NCBI RefSeq assembly: GCF_039531165.1
Contig: NZ_BAAAPN010000043.1
Coordinates: 1-64,000, forward strand
Reading direction: 5' to 3'
DNA length: 64,000 nt
Origin: Nostocoides_A vanveenii
GTDB taxonomy: Bacteria > Actinomycetota > Actinomycetes > Actinomycetales > Dermatophilaceae
Position numbers and translations under genes: made by a program. Under the pieces are notes generated by a model, which was not told where the DNA came from, did no database searches, and saw nothing but the letters and a program-made list of their open reading frames with translations. Shown here in pieces: positions 25,677-33,996 of this stretch (position 1 is the stretch's first letter; each line of letters opens with the position of its first letter).

Positions 25677-26006
25677 ATGGCTCAACGCGTCCAAGTTATG
25701 CTCATCGACGATGTCGACTCGACCGCCGCCGACGAGACTGTGACTTTTGCACTCGACGGCGTCACCTACGAAATCGACCTCAGTTCGGGCAACGCGACTT
25801 CGCTGCGTTCCGACCTCGCCCGCTGGATCGGCCATGCGCGCCGCACGGGCGGGCGGAAGTCCACGGGCGCGACGGCAGCCAAGGGCAAGAGCCGCGAAGA
25901 ACTGGCCAAGGTGCGCGAATGGGCGCGCTCCGCCGGCCACGTCGTCAGTGACCGCGGCCGCATCTCGGCGGCCATCCAAGAGGCCTACGACCGCGCCCAC
26001 GGCTGA
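25677..26006 (+). CDS. lsr2: Lsr2-type nucleoid-associated silencer
   Basis: A 109-residue H-NS-like protein that coats AT-rich DNA and silences acquired genes. ATG 25677 gives MAQRVQVMLIDDVDSTAADETV, the canonical N terminus. The dimerisation part is about 1-60 (VTYEIDLSSGNATSLRSDLARWI). A basic linker follows, then the DNA-binding domain VREWARSAGHVVSDRGRISAAI with the minor-groove R-G-R motif. The longer frame from 25617 is not used. Its upstream region is more AT-rich than its surroundings, which would suit autorepression. It is convergent with the NHEJ polymerase gene, 16 bp away. Confidence 0.95.
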   Translation: MAQRVQVMLIDDVDSTAADETVTFALDGVTYEIDLSSGNATSLRSDLARWIGHARRTGGRKSTGATAAKGKSREELAKVREWARSAGHVVSDRGRISAAIQEAYDRAHG

Positions 26007-26022
26007 GCGCCATCTGAATCGA

Positions 26023-26907
26023 TCACCTGCGCAAAAGCGGGGTCAATAGGTCGCCGTAGGTGGCTATTCGGTCGAGGGCGTCATCGAACATCACCTGTTC
26101 GATGACGCCTTCCCCGTGTGCGGCCGCCTCGACCTCGGCCCACGTGCGCGGTGCGGCGACGTGAGGCAACTCTGTGCCCCGCAAGGAGTAGGGGCAGATC
26201 GTGGTCTTGGCCGCGACATTCTGGCTCCAGTCGAAGAAGATCTTGCCCGGCCGCAACGACTTCGTCATCTTCCACGTGACGAGATCGGGCAACCTCTTGG
26301 TCAATTCCTGGGCGAGTTGCGCAGCCAAATTGCGTACTTCGTCCGATGTCAGATCGCCGCCGAGCGCGGCATACAGTTGCATGCCCTTGCTCCCCGAGGA
26401 AACGGGAAACAATGTCATGCCCAGACCTTGCAGGCGTTCGCGAACGGCAAGGGCGACCCTGCAGCATTCGGTCAGCCCGGCGGGCTTTCCTGGATCGAGG
26501 TCGATGACCAGGCGATCAGGATTCGCGCGCCCGCCATTGGCGGCTACCCGCCATTGGGGGATGTGAAACTCCAACGAGTTCAGGTTGACCAGATAGGTCA
26601 GATCGGCCAGATTCGTTACTAATGGGTAGGTGACATCATCGATCTTGGCGGATCGCAACCAGGGCGGTGCCCCCGACGGCAGATTCTTCTCGAAGAAGGA
26701 CTGATCGCCGACCCCGTGGGGCCAGCGCACGCGCGTAACCGGACGTTCGGCCAGATAGCTCAGCATGATCGGGCCGATCTGCGCGTAATAGCTGAGCACC
26801 TCCGCCTTCGTCGTCTCGGTGGCGGGGTAGAGCACCTTGTCCAGGCTCGAGATCTTCAGGGTCCGCCCGTCGACATCGACGCGCGTCGTCGGGCCATCGA
26901 TGGGCAT
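26023..26907 (-). CDS. LigD-type NHEJ primase-polymerase (stand-alone)
   Basis: Fills gaps and adds nucleotides at double-strand breaks. 294 residues from ATG 26907, which has gaaagaggag upstream. Archaeo-eukaryotic primase-like motifs are visible: the catalytic D-L-D in RLVIDLDPGKPAG (about 138-150), SSGSKGMQLYAAL, and KIFFDWSQNVAAKTTICPYSLR. In many bacteria this domain is fused to ligase and phosphoesterase domains in LigD; here it is separate, as in several actinobacteria. The ligase gene lies 13 bp upstream on the same strand, and Ku is divergent from that ligase. Confidence 0.92.
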   Translation of the reverse strand: MPIDGPTTRVDVDGRTLKISSLDKVLYPATETTKAEVLSYYAQIGPIMLSYLAERPVTRVRWPHGVGDQSFFEKNLPSGAPPWLRSAKIDDVTYPLVTNLADLTYLVNLNSLEFHIPQWRVAANGGRANPDRLVIDLDPGKPAGLTECCRVALAVRERLQGLGMTLFPVSSGSKGMQLYAALGGDLTSDEVRNLAAQLAQELTKRLPDLVTWKMTKSLRPGKIFFDWSQNVAAKTTICPYSLRGTELPHVAAPRTWAEVEAAAHGEGVIEQVMFDDALDRIATYGDLLTPLLRR

Positions 26908-26920
26908 GGCGTCTCCTCTT

Positions 26921-27850
26921 TCAGGCTTGGGCAAGGTCGTCGGCAGTCAGATCGGAGCGAACCCCGACGAAGGTCGGGTGGCGCAGCCGGCCGCCGCCGG
27001 TCTCGCCGAGGAAGCGGACGTCGACCACAACGCGCGGTTCCACCCAGGTGACGTCCTTGGCGTCGAGAGCCGGCACCTCGTCGGTGAACGGGGAGTCGCG
27101 TCGACCCAGCGGGGCGAGCAGATCGGCCATTGCCGTGCCGGGCTTGCCCGCCAGCCCGGAGCCCATCCGGCCCGCATAGCGCCACCCCTCCGGGCCCGGG
27201 CGACCCAGCAACACAGCACCGAGCCGGGCGGCGTTCCCGGTCTCGGGTCGCCACCCGCCGACGACGGCCGAGACCACCTGCCGGTGGCTGACCTTGAGCC
27301 AGTCCGAAGAGCGGCGTCCCGGGTAGTAGGCCGCGCCGCGCCGCTTGCTCACCAGGCCCTCGAGGTCCTGCTCGGCGGTCGCGGCGAGCAACTGGCGACC
27401 GTCGGCATAGGTCGGGGGCACCTGCCAATGTGTGCCGGTCAGGTCGAGCCGCTCCAGCAACTCCCGGCGAGCCGACCAGGCGTGTGCCCTCAGATCCTGC
27501 TCGAAGAGGCGCAGCAGATCGAAGATCATGAAGGTGATCGGCCTGGTCGACGACAGGCGCTCGGCCTTGCGGCGATCGGCAACGTGCATGCGTTCGGCGA
27601 GGGCTGCGAAAGAGGGTCGACCCGCGTCGAAGGCGACGACCTCGCCGTCGAGGAGGAGATCCTCATACGTCTCGGCGAGCGCAGCGAGTTCGGGGAAGGA
27701 CGCGGTGACGTCCTTCTCGTTGCGTGACCACAGCGTGACCCGCCCGCCGCGCACGTCGGCGAGGATCCGCATACCGTCCCACTTGATCTCGTGCACCCAG
27801 GCCGGCCCAGGTGGTGGCGCGGGCGCCGGCGTGGCGAGCATGGGACGCAT
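26921..27850 (-). CDS. ATP-dependent DNA ligase of the NHEJ set
   Basis: 309 residues from ATG 27850. The nucleotidyl-lysine is K23 in HEIKWDGMRI. Further ligase motifs are LLLDGEVVAFD, MIFDLLRL, EGLVSKRRGAAYYPGRRSSDWLKV and the OB-fold domain from about 205 (VVGGWRPETGNAARLGAVLLG). There is no nuclease or polymerase domain, so the LigD activities are split over two genes. It is divergent from Ku (46 bp between starts) and precedes the polymerase gene in one transcript. Confidence 0.92.
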   Translation of the reverse strand: MRPMLATPAPAPPPGPAWVHEIKWDGMRILADVRGGRVTLWSRNEKDVTASFPELAALAETYEDLLLDGEVVAFDAGRPSFAALAERMHVADRRKAERLSSTRPITFMIFDLLRLFEQDLRAHAWSARRELLERLDLTGTHWQVPPTYADGRQLLAATAEQDLEGLVSKRRGAAYYPGRRSSDWLKVSHRQVVSAVVGGWRPETGNAARLGAVLLGRPGPEGWRYAGRMGSGLAGKPGTAMADLLAPLGRRDSPFTDEVPALDAKDVTWVEPRVVVDVRFLGETGGGRLRHPTFVGVRSDLTADDLAQA

Positions 27851-27896
27851 GCCCCGATTCTGCCGTGGCCCGGCGGGGCGTGGGACACTGCGACGT

Positions 27897-28742
27897 ATGC
27901 GTCCGATCTGGAAGGGTGCCGTCTCCTTCGGCCTGGTCAACGTGCCGGTGCGGTTGTATTCGGCGACCGAGAACCACGACATCAGCTTCCGGCAGGTGCA
28001 CCGCACCGATGGCGGGCGGATCAAATACCAACGGGTCTGCTCGATCGACGGCGAACTGGTCTCCTATGACGACATCGCCAAGGGCTATGAGACCGAGGAT
28101 GGCGACATGGTCGTGCTCACCGACGCGGATCTGGCCGATCTGCCCTCGCGCACGAGCAAGGAGATCGCGGTCGAGAAATTCGTGCCGCAGGACCAGATCG
28201 ACCCCATGCTCTTGGACAAGTCCTACTATCTGGAGCCGGACAAGGCCGCCGCGAAACCCTATGTGCTGCTTCGGGATGCGCTCGAGAGCGAGCAGCGGAT
28301 GGCCCTGGTGACGGTCTCGCTGCGCACGCGGATGACGATGGCGGTGCTGCGCGTTCGCGATGGTGTCATCGTGATGCAGACGATGCTGTGGCCGGACGAG
28401 GTCCGCAGCCCGGACTTCGCCTCCCTCGGCGAGGATCAGCACGCCACCGACAAGGAACTGGCGATGGCGCACCTCCTCGTCGACCAACTGGCGGGGGACT
28501 ATGACCCCGAGGAATACGAGGACGACTACGCGCAAGCCGTCGAGGCGTTGGTCAAGGCCAAGGTCGAAGGCGGCGAGGTCAAGGACCTGCCCAAGCCCGC
28601 CGAGGAGACCGGCGAGGTCGTCGACCTGCTGGCCGCGCTGGCAAAGTCGGTCGAGAAGGCCAAGGCGTCGCGCGGCGAGAGCGTCGCCGAGCCCGAAAAG
28701 GCACCGGCCAAGAAGGTGGTGGCCAAGAAGAAGGCCGGCTGA
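27897..28742 (+). CDS. ku: Ku homodimer DNA end-binding protein
   Basis: Binds DNA ends and recruits the ligase and polymerase in bacterial NHEJ. 281 residues from ATG 27897. MRPIWKGAVSFGLVNVPVRLYSATE is the canonical Ku N terminus; the core beta-barrel runs to about 230. The Lys-rich C-terminal tail (KAPAKKVVAKKKAG) matches the extended actinobacterial type that can contact DNA beyond the ring. Frame upstream to 27432 lies over the ligase gene and is discounted. Divergent from the ligase-polymerase operon. Confidence 0.95.
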   Translation: MRPIWKGAVSFGLVNVPVRLYSATENHDISFRQVHRTDGGRIKYQRVCSIDGELVSYDDIAKGYETEDGDMVVLTDADLADLPSRTSKEIAVEKFVPQDQIDPMLLDKSYYLEPDKAAAKPYVLLRDALESEQRMALVTVSLRTRMTMAVLRVRDGVIVMQTMLWPDEVRSPDFASLGEDQHATDKELAMAHLLVDQLAGDYDPEEYEDDYAQAVEALVKAKVEGGEVKDLPKPAEETGEVVDLLAALAKSVEKAKASRGESVAEPEKAPAKKVVAKKKAG

Positions 28743-28784
28743 CGCGCTGCGGTTGGCAGCGACTGGGGGCTCGTCGGCATCGGG

Positions 28785-30185
28785 TCAGGGCGCGAGCGGG
28801 AAGACGTCGATGGCAGGCGCGGGATAGGTGCTCAGGTCCGCGCGGTCGTCGTTGAGGCCGGCGGCGCGGGCGGCCAGGCGCGCGGCACCGAAGATCCCGG
28901 GTTGGTCGCACGCGCAGATCGCCAAGTCCGGAACCAGGCTGCGACGGCTCGCCCGCACCGATGCCAGGTGCGTCCAGCCGCCCGCGACCACCAACGTCGT
29001 CGCCGGTATGCCGGCGGACTCGATGATCGCGAGCAACTCACGTGCTCGATCGGTCACGTGACCCAGGGCAGCCAGCCAGACCAGGGCCGGGTCGAGTTCT
29101 CCGTCGTCGACGGTGACGGTGATCGCCTGATCGTTCATCCCGACGCCTCGAACGGTGACGGCGGCCGGGTGCTGCGGCCAGAGGGCTGCCGCGCGGGCGT
29201 CCAGCTCGTGCCGAGCCGGATCGTTCGTCCCGCCCACCATCCGCAGGATCCGCGCCAACAAGAAACCGCCCTTGAGTCCGGCCAGCACACTGGTCAGGCC
29301 GTCCACGACGTGCGGCGAAACGCTGAGCCCGAGGCCGGCCAGGCGCTCCCGGTCGGCCGCCGGCGGCAGGCGCTCGCTGACCGCCAGGATCGCCTCGGCG
29401 GTGCCCATAGAGTCCAGGGCGAAACCCGGCCGGGCCGCCCCGGCCTCGGCCGCTGCGACCAGGTGGTCGTGGCCGGCCACCGTGAGGACCGCCCCGCGGA
29501 CCTCCTCGACGCGGTGGTCATCCCGGACCCGGCCGAGGGGCGCGCCTGAGGCGACGATCGGCGGCAGGAATTCGGGGGTGACGTGCAGCAGGTCGAGGGC
29601 GGACGGCCATGCGCCCCGGGTGGCGACGTCGATCAGGCCGGTGCGCCCGAAGAGTGAGATGTCGGTGGCGCGGGCGCCGCCGAGGTGATGGCAGATGTAT
29701 TCGGGCAGCCCTAGCCACTGGCTCCCGTTCAGTCGAATCCCATTGTCGTGCAACCACATCAGCTTAAAGAGCGTGGGCACCGTGGTCAGGTCGAGGCCGG
29801 TCGTGACCCGGAAGTCGGTGCGGATGCGGACGGGAAGGTCATCGAGTTGGGCCTGTCCGCGCGGGTCGAACCAGGCGATCAGTGGGTAGGCCGGCCTTCC
29901 CTGGCGATCCAAGAGCACCCCTGTCTCGGCCAGTGACGCGAAGCCGATCGAACGCACCCGCACGTGGCCGAGACGGGCTCTGGCGGCGGTGGCGACGCGT
30001 TCGAGGAGGTCGTCGATCGTGGCCAGCATGCCGACCGGGTCCCGCTCGGCGCGGCCGCCGCCGAGGTGCGTCCAGTCGGTCTCCAAAGAGGCACTCGCGA
30101 CCAGCGCGCCAGTGGCGTCCACGGCCACGACCTTGGTGTTCGACGTCCCCAGGTCGAAGCCGATATCGAGGTCCCCGTGGTCCAT
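28785..30185 (-). CDS. FGGY-family carbohydrate kinase
   Basis: 466 residues from ATG 30185. The ATPase-fold phosphate-1 motif is IGFDLGTSNTKVVAVDATG (about 8-26). Other features are PLIAWFDPRGQAQ, the substrate-Asp region VAGHDHLVAAAEAG and the adenosine-site LVVAGGWTHLASV. This places it in the xylulokinase/gluconokinase-like FGGY group, but the sugar cannot be told from sequence. It is divergent from a LacD-like aldolase gene (111 bp apart). A kinase and aldolase pair would phosphorylate and then cleave a ketose, so a small sugar-catabolic module is inferred. No transporter is adjacent. Confidence 0.85.
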   Translation of the reverse strand: MDHGDLDIGFDLGTSNTKVVAVDATGALVASASLETDWTHLGGGRAERDPVGMLATIDDLLERVATAARARLGHVRVRSIGFASLAETGVLLDRQGRPAYPLIAWFDPRGQAQLDDLPVRIRTDFRVTTGLDLTTVPTLFKLMWLHDNGIRLNGSQWLGLPEYICHHLGGARATDISLFGRTGLIDVATRGAWPSALDLLHVTPEFLPPIVASGAPLGRVRDDHRVEEVRGAVLTVAGHDHLVAAAEAGAARPGFALDSMGTAEAILAVSERLPPAADRERLAGLGLSVSPHVVDGLTSVLAGLKGGFLLARILRMVGGTNDPARHELDARAAALWPQHPAAVTVRGVGMNDQAITVTVDDGELDPALVWLAALGHVTDRARELLAIIESAGIPATTLVVAGGWTHLASVRASRRSLVPDLAICACDQPGIFGAARLAARAAGLNDDRADLSTYPAPAIDVFPLAP

Positions 30186-30296
30186 GCCCTGCCCTGTCGG
30201 TGCGATGGAATAGCGTTGCTGGCACGCCGCGTGGGCAGCGTCGCCGGCGCTCGTCAGCCTAGTCGCGAGCCGGCGTGAGACGAATCGGGGAGAGCA

Positions 30297-31316
30297 GTGG
30301 CAACCAGTCAGGATCTCGGGATGCTTCGGCGTTTGGCGCGGATCAGCGACACCGACGGATTCATCCGCACGGCGGCGATCGACCACCCCGAGAACTACCG
30401 CATCCTCTTCGACCCCGACCTGAGCAGGGTCACCTTCGAGGAGGTCGTGGAGTCCAAACTCGAGTTGATCACGGCGATGTCGGCGCACGCGTCCTCGCTG
30501 CTCCTGGACCCCGTGACCGCGCTCGGCCAGGCCATCATCACCGGCGCCGCGCCGGGCGATGTCGGGATCCTGAGCGGGGTCGAGGACCTCTATTACACCC
30601 CGGACGACAGCCCGGTCGGCTTTGCCACAGAGCTGAAGATCAAGCCGGGCTGGCGGCCCGCGCAATTGGCCGCGCTCGGGGTGGACGCGGCCAAGCTCGT
30701 CGTTTTCTATCGGGCCGACGCGCAGGACGCCGCCGCCGAGCACGCTCACGCCGTCGTCGCCGAGGTCGCCGCCGAATGCCACGCGTTGCATCTGCCGTTG
30801 GTGGTCGAGCCGCTCTGGTATCCCCTCCCCGGCGAGTCGCTCGACGACCCCGCGGTCCGCGCGCGCCGGACCGCGAGCGTCATCGCCTCGGCGGCGTCCT
30901 TCCGCCAGGCCGGCGCGGACATCATGAAGGTGGAGTTCCCGGTGTGCCTGGCCACGGAGGACGGCCGCGAGGGTGCGGACTCGGCTTGCGCGGCCCTTGC
31001 CGAGGGCATCGACGGCCCGTGGGTCCTACTGTCCGCCGGCGTCACCTTCGACGGCTTTGCCGAGCAGATGACCTATGGCGCCCGCCACGGCGCGAGCGGC
31101 TTCATGGCCGGCCGGGCGATCTGGGGCGACGGGGTCGGCCGCCATGACGCAGACCGCCGTGCGGCCGGTGCCGCGGTTGCCTGCGAGCGGCTCGACCGCC
31201 TCACCGAGATCCTGCACGCCGAAGGGGCGCGGCGGGCCTGGGTGCCGGTCGCGGCCGACCGGGCCGCCGCCGAGGTCCCCGAGGACTGGTATCTCGGGTT
31301 GTCCCAAGGCGAGTAG
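30297..31316 (+). CDS. LacD-like class I aldolase
   Basis: 339 residues starting at GTG 30297 after ggggaga. It resembles tagatose-1,6-bisphosphate aldolase LacD and the related sulfosugar aldolases: SDTDGFIRTAAIDHPENYR at the N terminus, TELKIKPGW, and the Schiff-base lysine K211 in AGADIMKVEFPV. The C-terminal barrel ends with VLLSAGVTFDGFAEQM and ASGFMAGRAIWGD. Substrate specificity is uncertain. With the divergent FGGY kinase it probably forms a two-gene sugar pathway. Confidence 0.82.
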   Translation: MATSQDLGMLRRLARISDTDGFIRTAAIDHPENYRILFDPDLSRVTFEEVVESKLELITAMSAHASSLLLDPVTALGQAIITGAAPGDVGILSGVEDLYYTPDDSPVGFATELKIKPGWRPAQLAALGVDAAKLVVFYRADAQDAAAEHAHAVVAEVAAECHALHLPLVVEPLWYPLPGESLDDPAVRARRTASVIASAASFRQAGADIMKVEFPVCLATEDGREGADSACAALAEGIDGPWVLLSAGVTFDGFAEQMTYGARHGASGFMAGRAIWGDGVGRHDADRRAAGAAVACERLDRLTEILHAEGARRAWVPVAADRAAAEVPEDWYLGLSQGE

Positions 31317-31350
31317 TCACATCTCTGAGGCGCGTGGCGCCGCCGGCGGG

Positions 31351-31376
31351 GCATACCCTCACGGCATACCCTCACG
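31351..31376 (+). repeat. 13-bp direct repeat just upstream of nei2
   Basis: Two copies of gcataccctcacg at 31351-31363 and 31364-31376, directly before the ATG at 31379. Each carries the GGCATAC-type motif that recurs through the window. Confidence 0.85.
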
Positions 31377-31378
31377 GC

Positions 31379-32284
31379 ATGCCCGAAGGCCACACCCTGC
31401 ACCGGCTCGCCGGCGCTCTCGATGTCGCGTTCTCCGGGACCGCGCCGCTGGTCACAAGCCCGCAGGGGCGCTTCACCGAAGGAGCCGCGCTGCTGAGCGG
31501 GCGCGCGGTCGAGCGCGCGGAGGCCTATGGCAAGCACCTCTTCGTCCGCTTCGCCGGTGACGCGGTGCTCAATGTTCACCTCGGACTGATCGGCTCCTTC
31601 GACGTGCTGACGTATGCCGATCCCGCTCCGCCGCCGCCGACCGGCGCCGTGCGGGTCCGGATGGTCAATGAGCGGGCGTTCGCCGACCTGCGTGGCGCGA
31701 CCCTGGTTCAGATCGTCGGCCCGGAGGAGGTCGAGGCGACCATCGCCCGGCTCGGGCCTGACCCGTTGCGCGTCGGAACGCCCGGCAACGACCCGACGCG
31801 CTCCCTGACCCGCCTGGCCCGCACCCAACGCTCGGTCGCTGAATGCCTGATGGATCAGTCGATCATCGCCGGTGTCGGCAATGTCTACCGCTGCGAGGTG
31901 CTCTTCCGGCACCGGGTCAATCCCTTCACGCCGGGCGCGAAGGTCAAGAAGCGCACGTGGCTGGCGATGTGGGACGACCTGGTCGCGCTCTTGCCGATGG
32001 GGGTGGCCTTCGGGCAGATCATCACGCTCGAGGATCAGCTCGACGCGGCGCGTGAGTTGCTCGCGGGGCGGGACCCGACGGCATACGTGCCGGAATGGGG
32101 TGGGGTGATGCCGGGTGAACGGGGGCGCTTCGTGCGTGGTGGCGCCGTGGCCCCGTTCCCGCGCGAGTATGCCGTCTATAAGCGCGATGGACTGCCGTGC
32201 CTGGTCTGCGGCTCGAAGATCCGCACCGCGGTCGTCGCCGGGCGCAACCTGTTCTGGTGCGGCCGCTGTCAGCGGCGCAGCTGA
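31379..32284 (+). CDS. nei2: Fpg/Nei-family DNA glycosylase (Nei2 type)
   Basis: 301 residues. ATG 31379 exposes the catalytic N-terminal Pro after Met removal (MPEGHTLHRLAGAL, P2-E3), so this start is firm. The helix-two-turn-helix lies in DQSIIAGVGNVYRCEVLFRHRVNPF. The C-terminal zinc finger is C-x2-C-x16-C-x2-C (CLVCGSKI to FWCGRC). The PEGHTLHR start is typical of actinobacterial Nei2, which removes oxidised bases and cleaves at abasic sites. Two 13-bp repeats precede the start. Confidence 0.93.
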   Translation: MPEGHTLHRLAGALDVAFSGTAPLVTSPQGRFTEGAALLSGRAVERAEAYGKHLFVRFAGDAVLNVHLGLIGSFDVLTYADPAPPPPTGAVRVRMVNERAFADLRGATLVQIVGPEEVEATIARLGPDPLRVGTPGNDPTRSLTRLARTQRSVAECLMDQSIIAGVGNVYRCEVLFRHRVNPFTPGAKVKKRTWLAMWDDLVALLPMGVAFGQIITLEDQLDAARELLAGRDPTAYVPEWGGVMPGERGRFVRGGAVAPFPREYAVYKRDGLPCLVCGSKIRTAVVAGRNLFWCGRCQRRS

Positions 32285-32366
32285 GCCTGCGGGTTAGGGT
32301 CGACGGCCCGGACGGCTTGGCCGAGTTGCGGCGGCGGATCATGGCCGGTCCGCCCCGGCGCCTGAG

Positions 32367-32993
32367 TCAGGACACCTCGGCCTGAGCCAACAGCCGGGGG
32401 AGCATGGCCACGGCGCGCTCGCGCAGGAAGTCCAACGCCTCGGGCTGTCCGGCCAGGTGGCGAAGAAGCGCCCGCTCGAAGACGCCGTCGAGCATCGCGT
32501 AGGCCGTGGCGGAGTCGGTCCCGAGTTCCCCGCCGGCCAAGACGGCATACCTGCTCAGCACCCGCCAGATCATGTCCTCGAGCGTGGCGTCGATCATCAG
32601 CACGTCGGGGCGCAGGACGTCTTCGAACATCGCCTGGGTGCGCAGGTCGTACCAGAGCCGGTGCATGGCGGCATCCTCGACGAGCGTCTGCGTCAGACGC
32701 TCCGCGAAAGCATCGAGAAGCGCTGGGGCAGAGACGGATTCGGCGATGATGTCGTCGTAGCGCGTGACGCATTGGGTCTTGTAATAGCGCACGCAATACG
32801 TGATCAGCTCGGTTTTGTCGCTGAAGTAATAGTGCACGACGCCATGGCTGAACGGGGAGTTCGCGGCGATATCGCGCAGGCTGGTGCGGGCATATCCGAG
32901 TTCGCCGAGTGTGAGCAGTGCAGACTCGGCGAGTTCGTTGCGCCGCTCTAAACCCTTGCGGTGGCGAGCGCGGCTCGGGCCGGGCGAACTCAC
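32367..32993 (-). CDS. TetR-family regulator
   Basis: 208 residues from GTG 32993. The N-terminal helix-turn-helix is LTLGELGYARTSLRDIAANSPFSHGVVHYYFSDKTELI (about 27-64). The C-terminal ligand domain is helical and not informative. It is divergent from an SDR/acyl-CoA ligase operon, and a perfect inverted repeat (33033-33050) lies between them, so it probably represses that operon and itself, relieved by an acyl-CoA or related ligand. Confidence 0.88.
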   Translation of the reverse strand: MSSPGPSRARHRKGLERRNELAESALLTLGELGYARTSLRDIAANSPFSHGVVHYYFSDKTELITYCVRYYKTQCVTRYDDIIAESVSAPALLDAFAERLTQTLVEDAAMHRLWYDLRTQAMFEDVLRPDVLMIDATLEDMIWRVLSRYAVLAGGELGTDSATAYAMLDGVFERALLRHLAGQPEALDFLRERAVAMLPRLLAQAEVS

Positions 32994-33032
32994 GAGCGCT
33001 CATGCTACTCGCCATCGGCCCCGAGCCCAAGG

Positions 33033-33050
33033 TCTTGACCATCGTCAAGA
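33033..33050. promoter_or_regulatory. TetR operator candidate
   Basis: TCTTGAC-catc-GTCAAGA is a perfect 7-bp inverted repeat in the divergent TetR/SDR region. It contains TTGAC, which could be a -35 element, so binding there would block transcription. Confidence 0.5.
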
Positions 33051-33125
33051 AGTTCACCAGAGTTGGTGCCGGCACACCGTGGTGCCGACCGGCCCGGTGC
33101 CGGCGCGAAACGACGAAGGAGCGGT

Positions 33126-33917
33126 ATGACGTCCATCGACCTGACCGGACGCAAGGCCATGGTGACCGGCGGAGCCCAGGGCCTCGGCGAAGGGATGGCG
33201 CAGGCGCTCGCTGCCGCCGGCGCGCGCGTCATGATCGCCGATGTGCAGAAGAGCGGCGCACAGACGGCCGAAGCGCTCGGTGCCGGCCACGGGTTCGTCC
33301 GGCTCGATGTGACCGATGACGCGAGCTGGGAACAGGCGATCGCCGCAGCTGTCGATCACCTCGGCGGGCTTGACATCCTCGTCAACAACGCCGGTATCGA
33401 GATCACCAGCCTGATCACCGAGCTCGACCCGGCCGACGTGCGCAAGATGCTCGAGGTCAACGTCCTCGGCACCGCACTCGGGCTCAAGCACGGCCTGCGG
33501 ACGATGCGCCCAGGAGGTGCGGCGGGCAATGGCGGCACGATCATCAATGTCGCCAGTGTTGCGGCGACCATCGCCTTCCCGGCCATCGCCGTCTATTCGG
33601 CGACGAAGTCAGCCGTGGACCGGCTGACCCGGGTCGCCGCGATGGAGGCCGGCAAGCTCGGCTATGGCGTGCGCATCAACTGCATCTACCCCGGTCTGGT
33701 GCCGACGGCGATGGGCGCCGGTCTGGCGAACGACGTTGCCTCCATTGGACTTTTCGAGAGCCCGGAGGCCGCTGTCGGTGCGGTGGTCGAGTTGACGCCC
33801 TCGGGCCGGCTGGGGCAGGTCGACGACATGGCGGACGCCGTCGTTTTCCTCGCCTCCGACGCCGCGAAGTTCGTCAACGGCGTCGGGCTGCCCGTCGACG
33901 GCGGCATGGGCATGTGA
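33126..33917 (+). CDS. short-chain dehydrogenase/reductase
   Basis: 263 residues from ATG 33126 (ggagcgg upstream). The cofactor motif is VTGGAQGLGEGMA (about 14-26), ILVNNAGIE follows, and the catalytic residues are S (INVASVAAT) and Y-S-A-T-K (about 160). The C terminus FVNGVGLPVDGGMGM is typical of 3-hydroxyacyl or hydroxysteroid dehydrogenases. It precedes an acyl-CoA ligase gene and is opposite a TetR gene, suggesting oxidation of an acid or sterol-like substrate before or after CoA activation. Confidence 0.88.
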   Translation: MTSIDLTGRKAMVTGGAQGLGEGMAQALAAAGARVMIADVQKSGAQTAEALGAGHGFVRLDVTDDASWEQAIAAAVDHLGGLDILVNNAGIEITSLITELDPADVRKMLEVNVLGTALGLKHGLRTMRPGGAAGNGGTIINVASVAATIAFPAIAVYSATKSAVDRLTRVAAMEAGKLGYGVRINCIYPGLVPTAMGAGLANDVASIGLFESPEAAVGAVVELTPSGRLGQVDDMADAVVFLASDAAKFVNGVGLPVDGGMGM

Positions 33918-33921
33918 TCGT

Positions 33922-33953
33922 GCCGGCCCGGCCCCCCTGCGCGCCGGGCCGGC
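33922..33953. terminator. GC-rich hairpin between SDR and acyl-CoA ligase genes
   Basis: Arms gccggcccggc (33922-33932) and gccgggccggc (33943-33953) with a 10-base loop, directly after the SDR stop. It could attenuate or terminate transcription before the ligase gene, or stabilise the upstream message. Confidence 0.5.
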
Positions 33954-33996
33954 CTCGCGGCATCGACGCCACCCTCGGACAGCAAGGAGCAGACGC

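Noticed and set aside
32285..32385. plus-strand continuation after nei2 (LRVRVDGPDGLAELRRRI)
   Set aside because: Short, overlaps the convergent TetR gene, no start site; probably chance.
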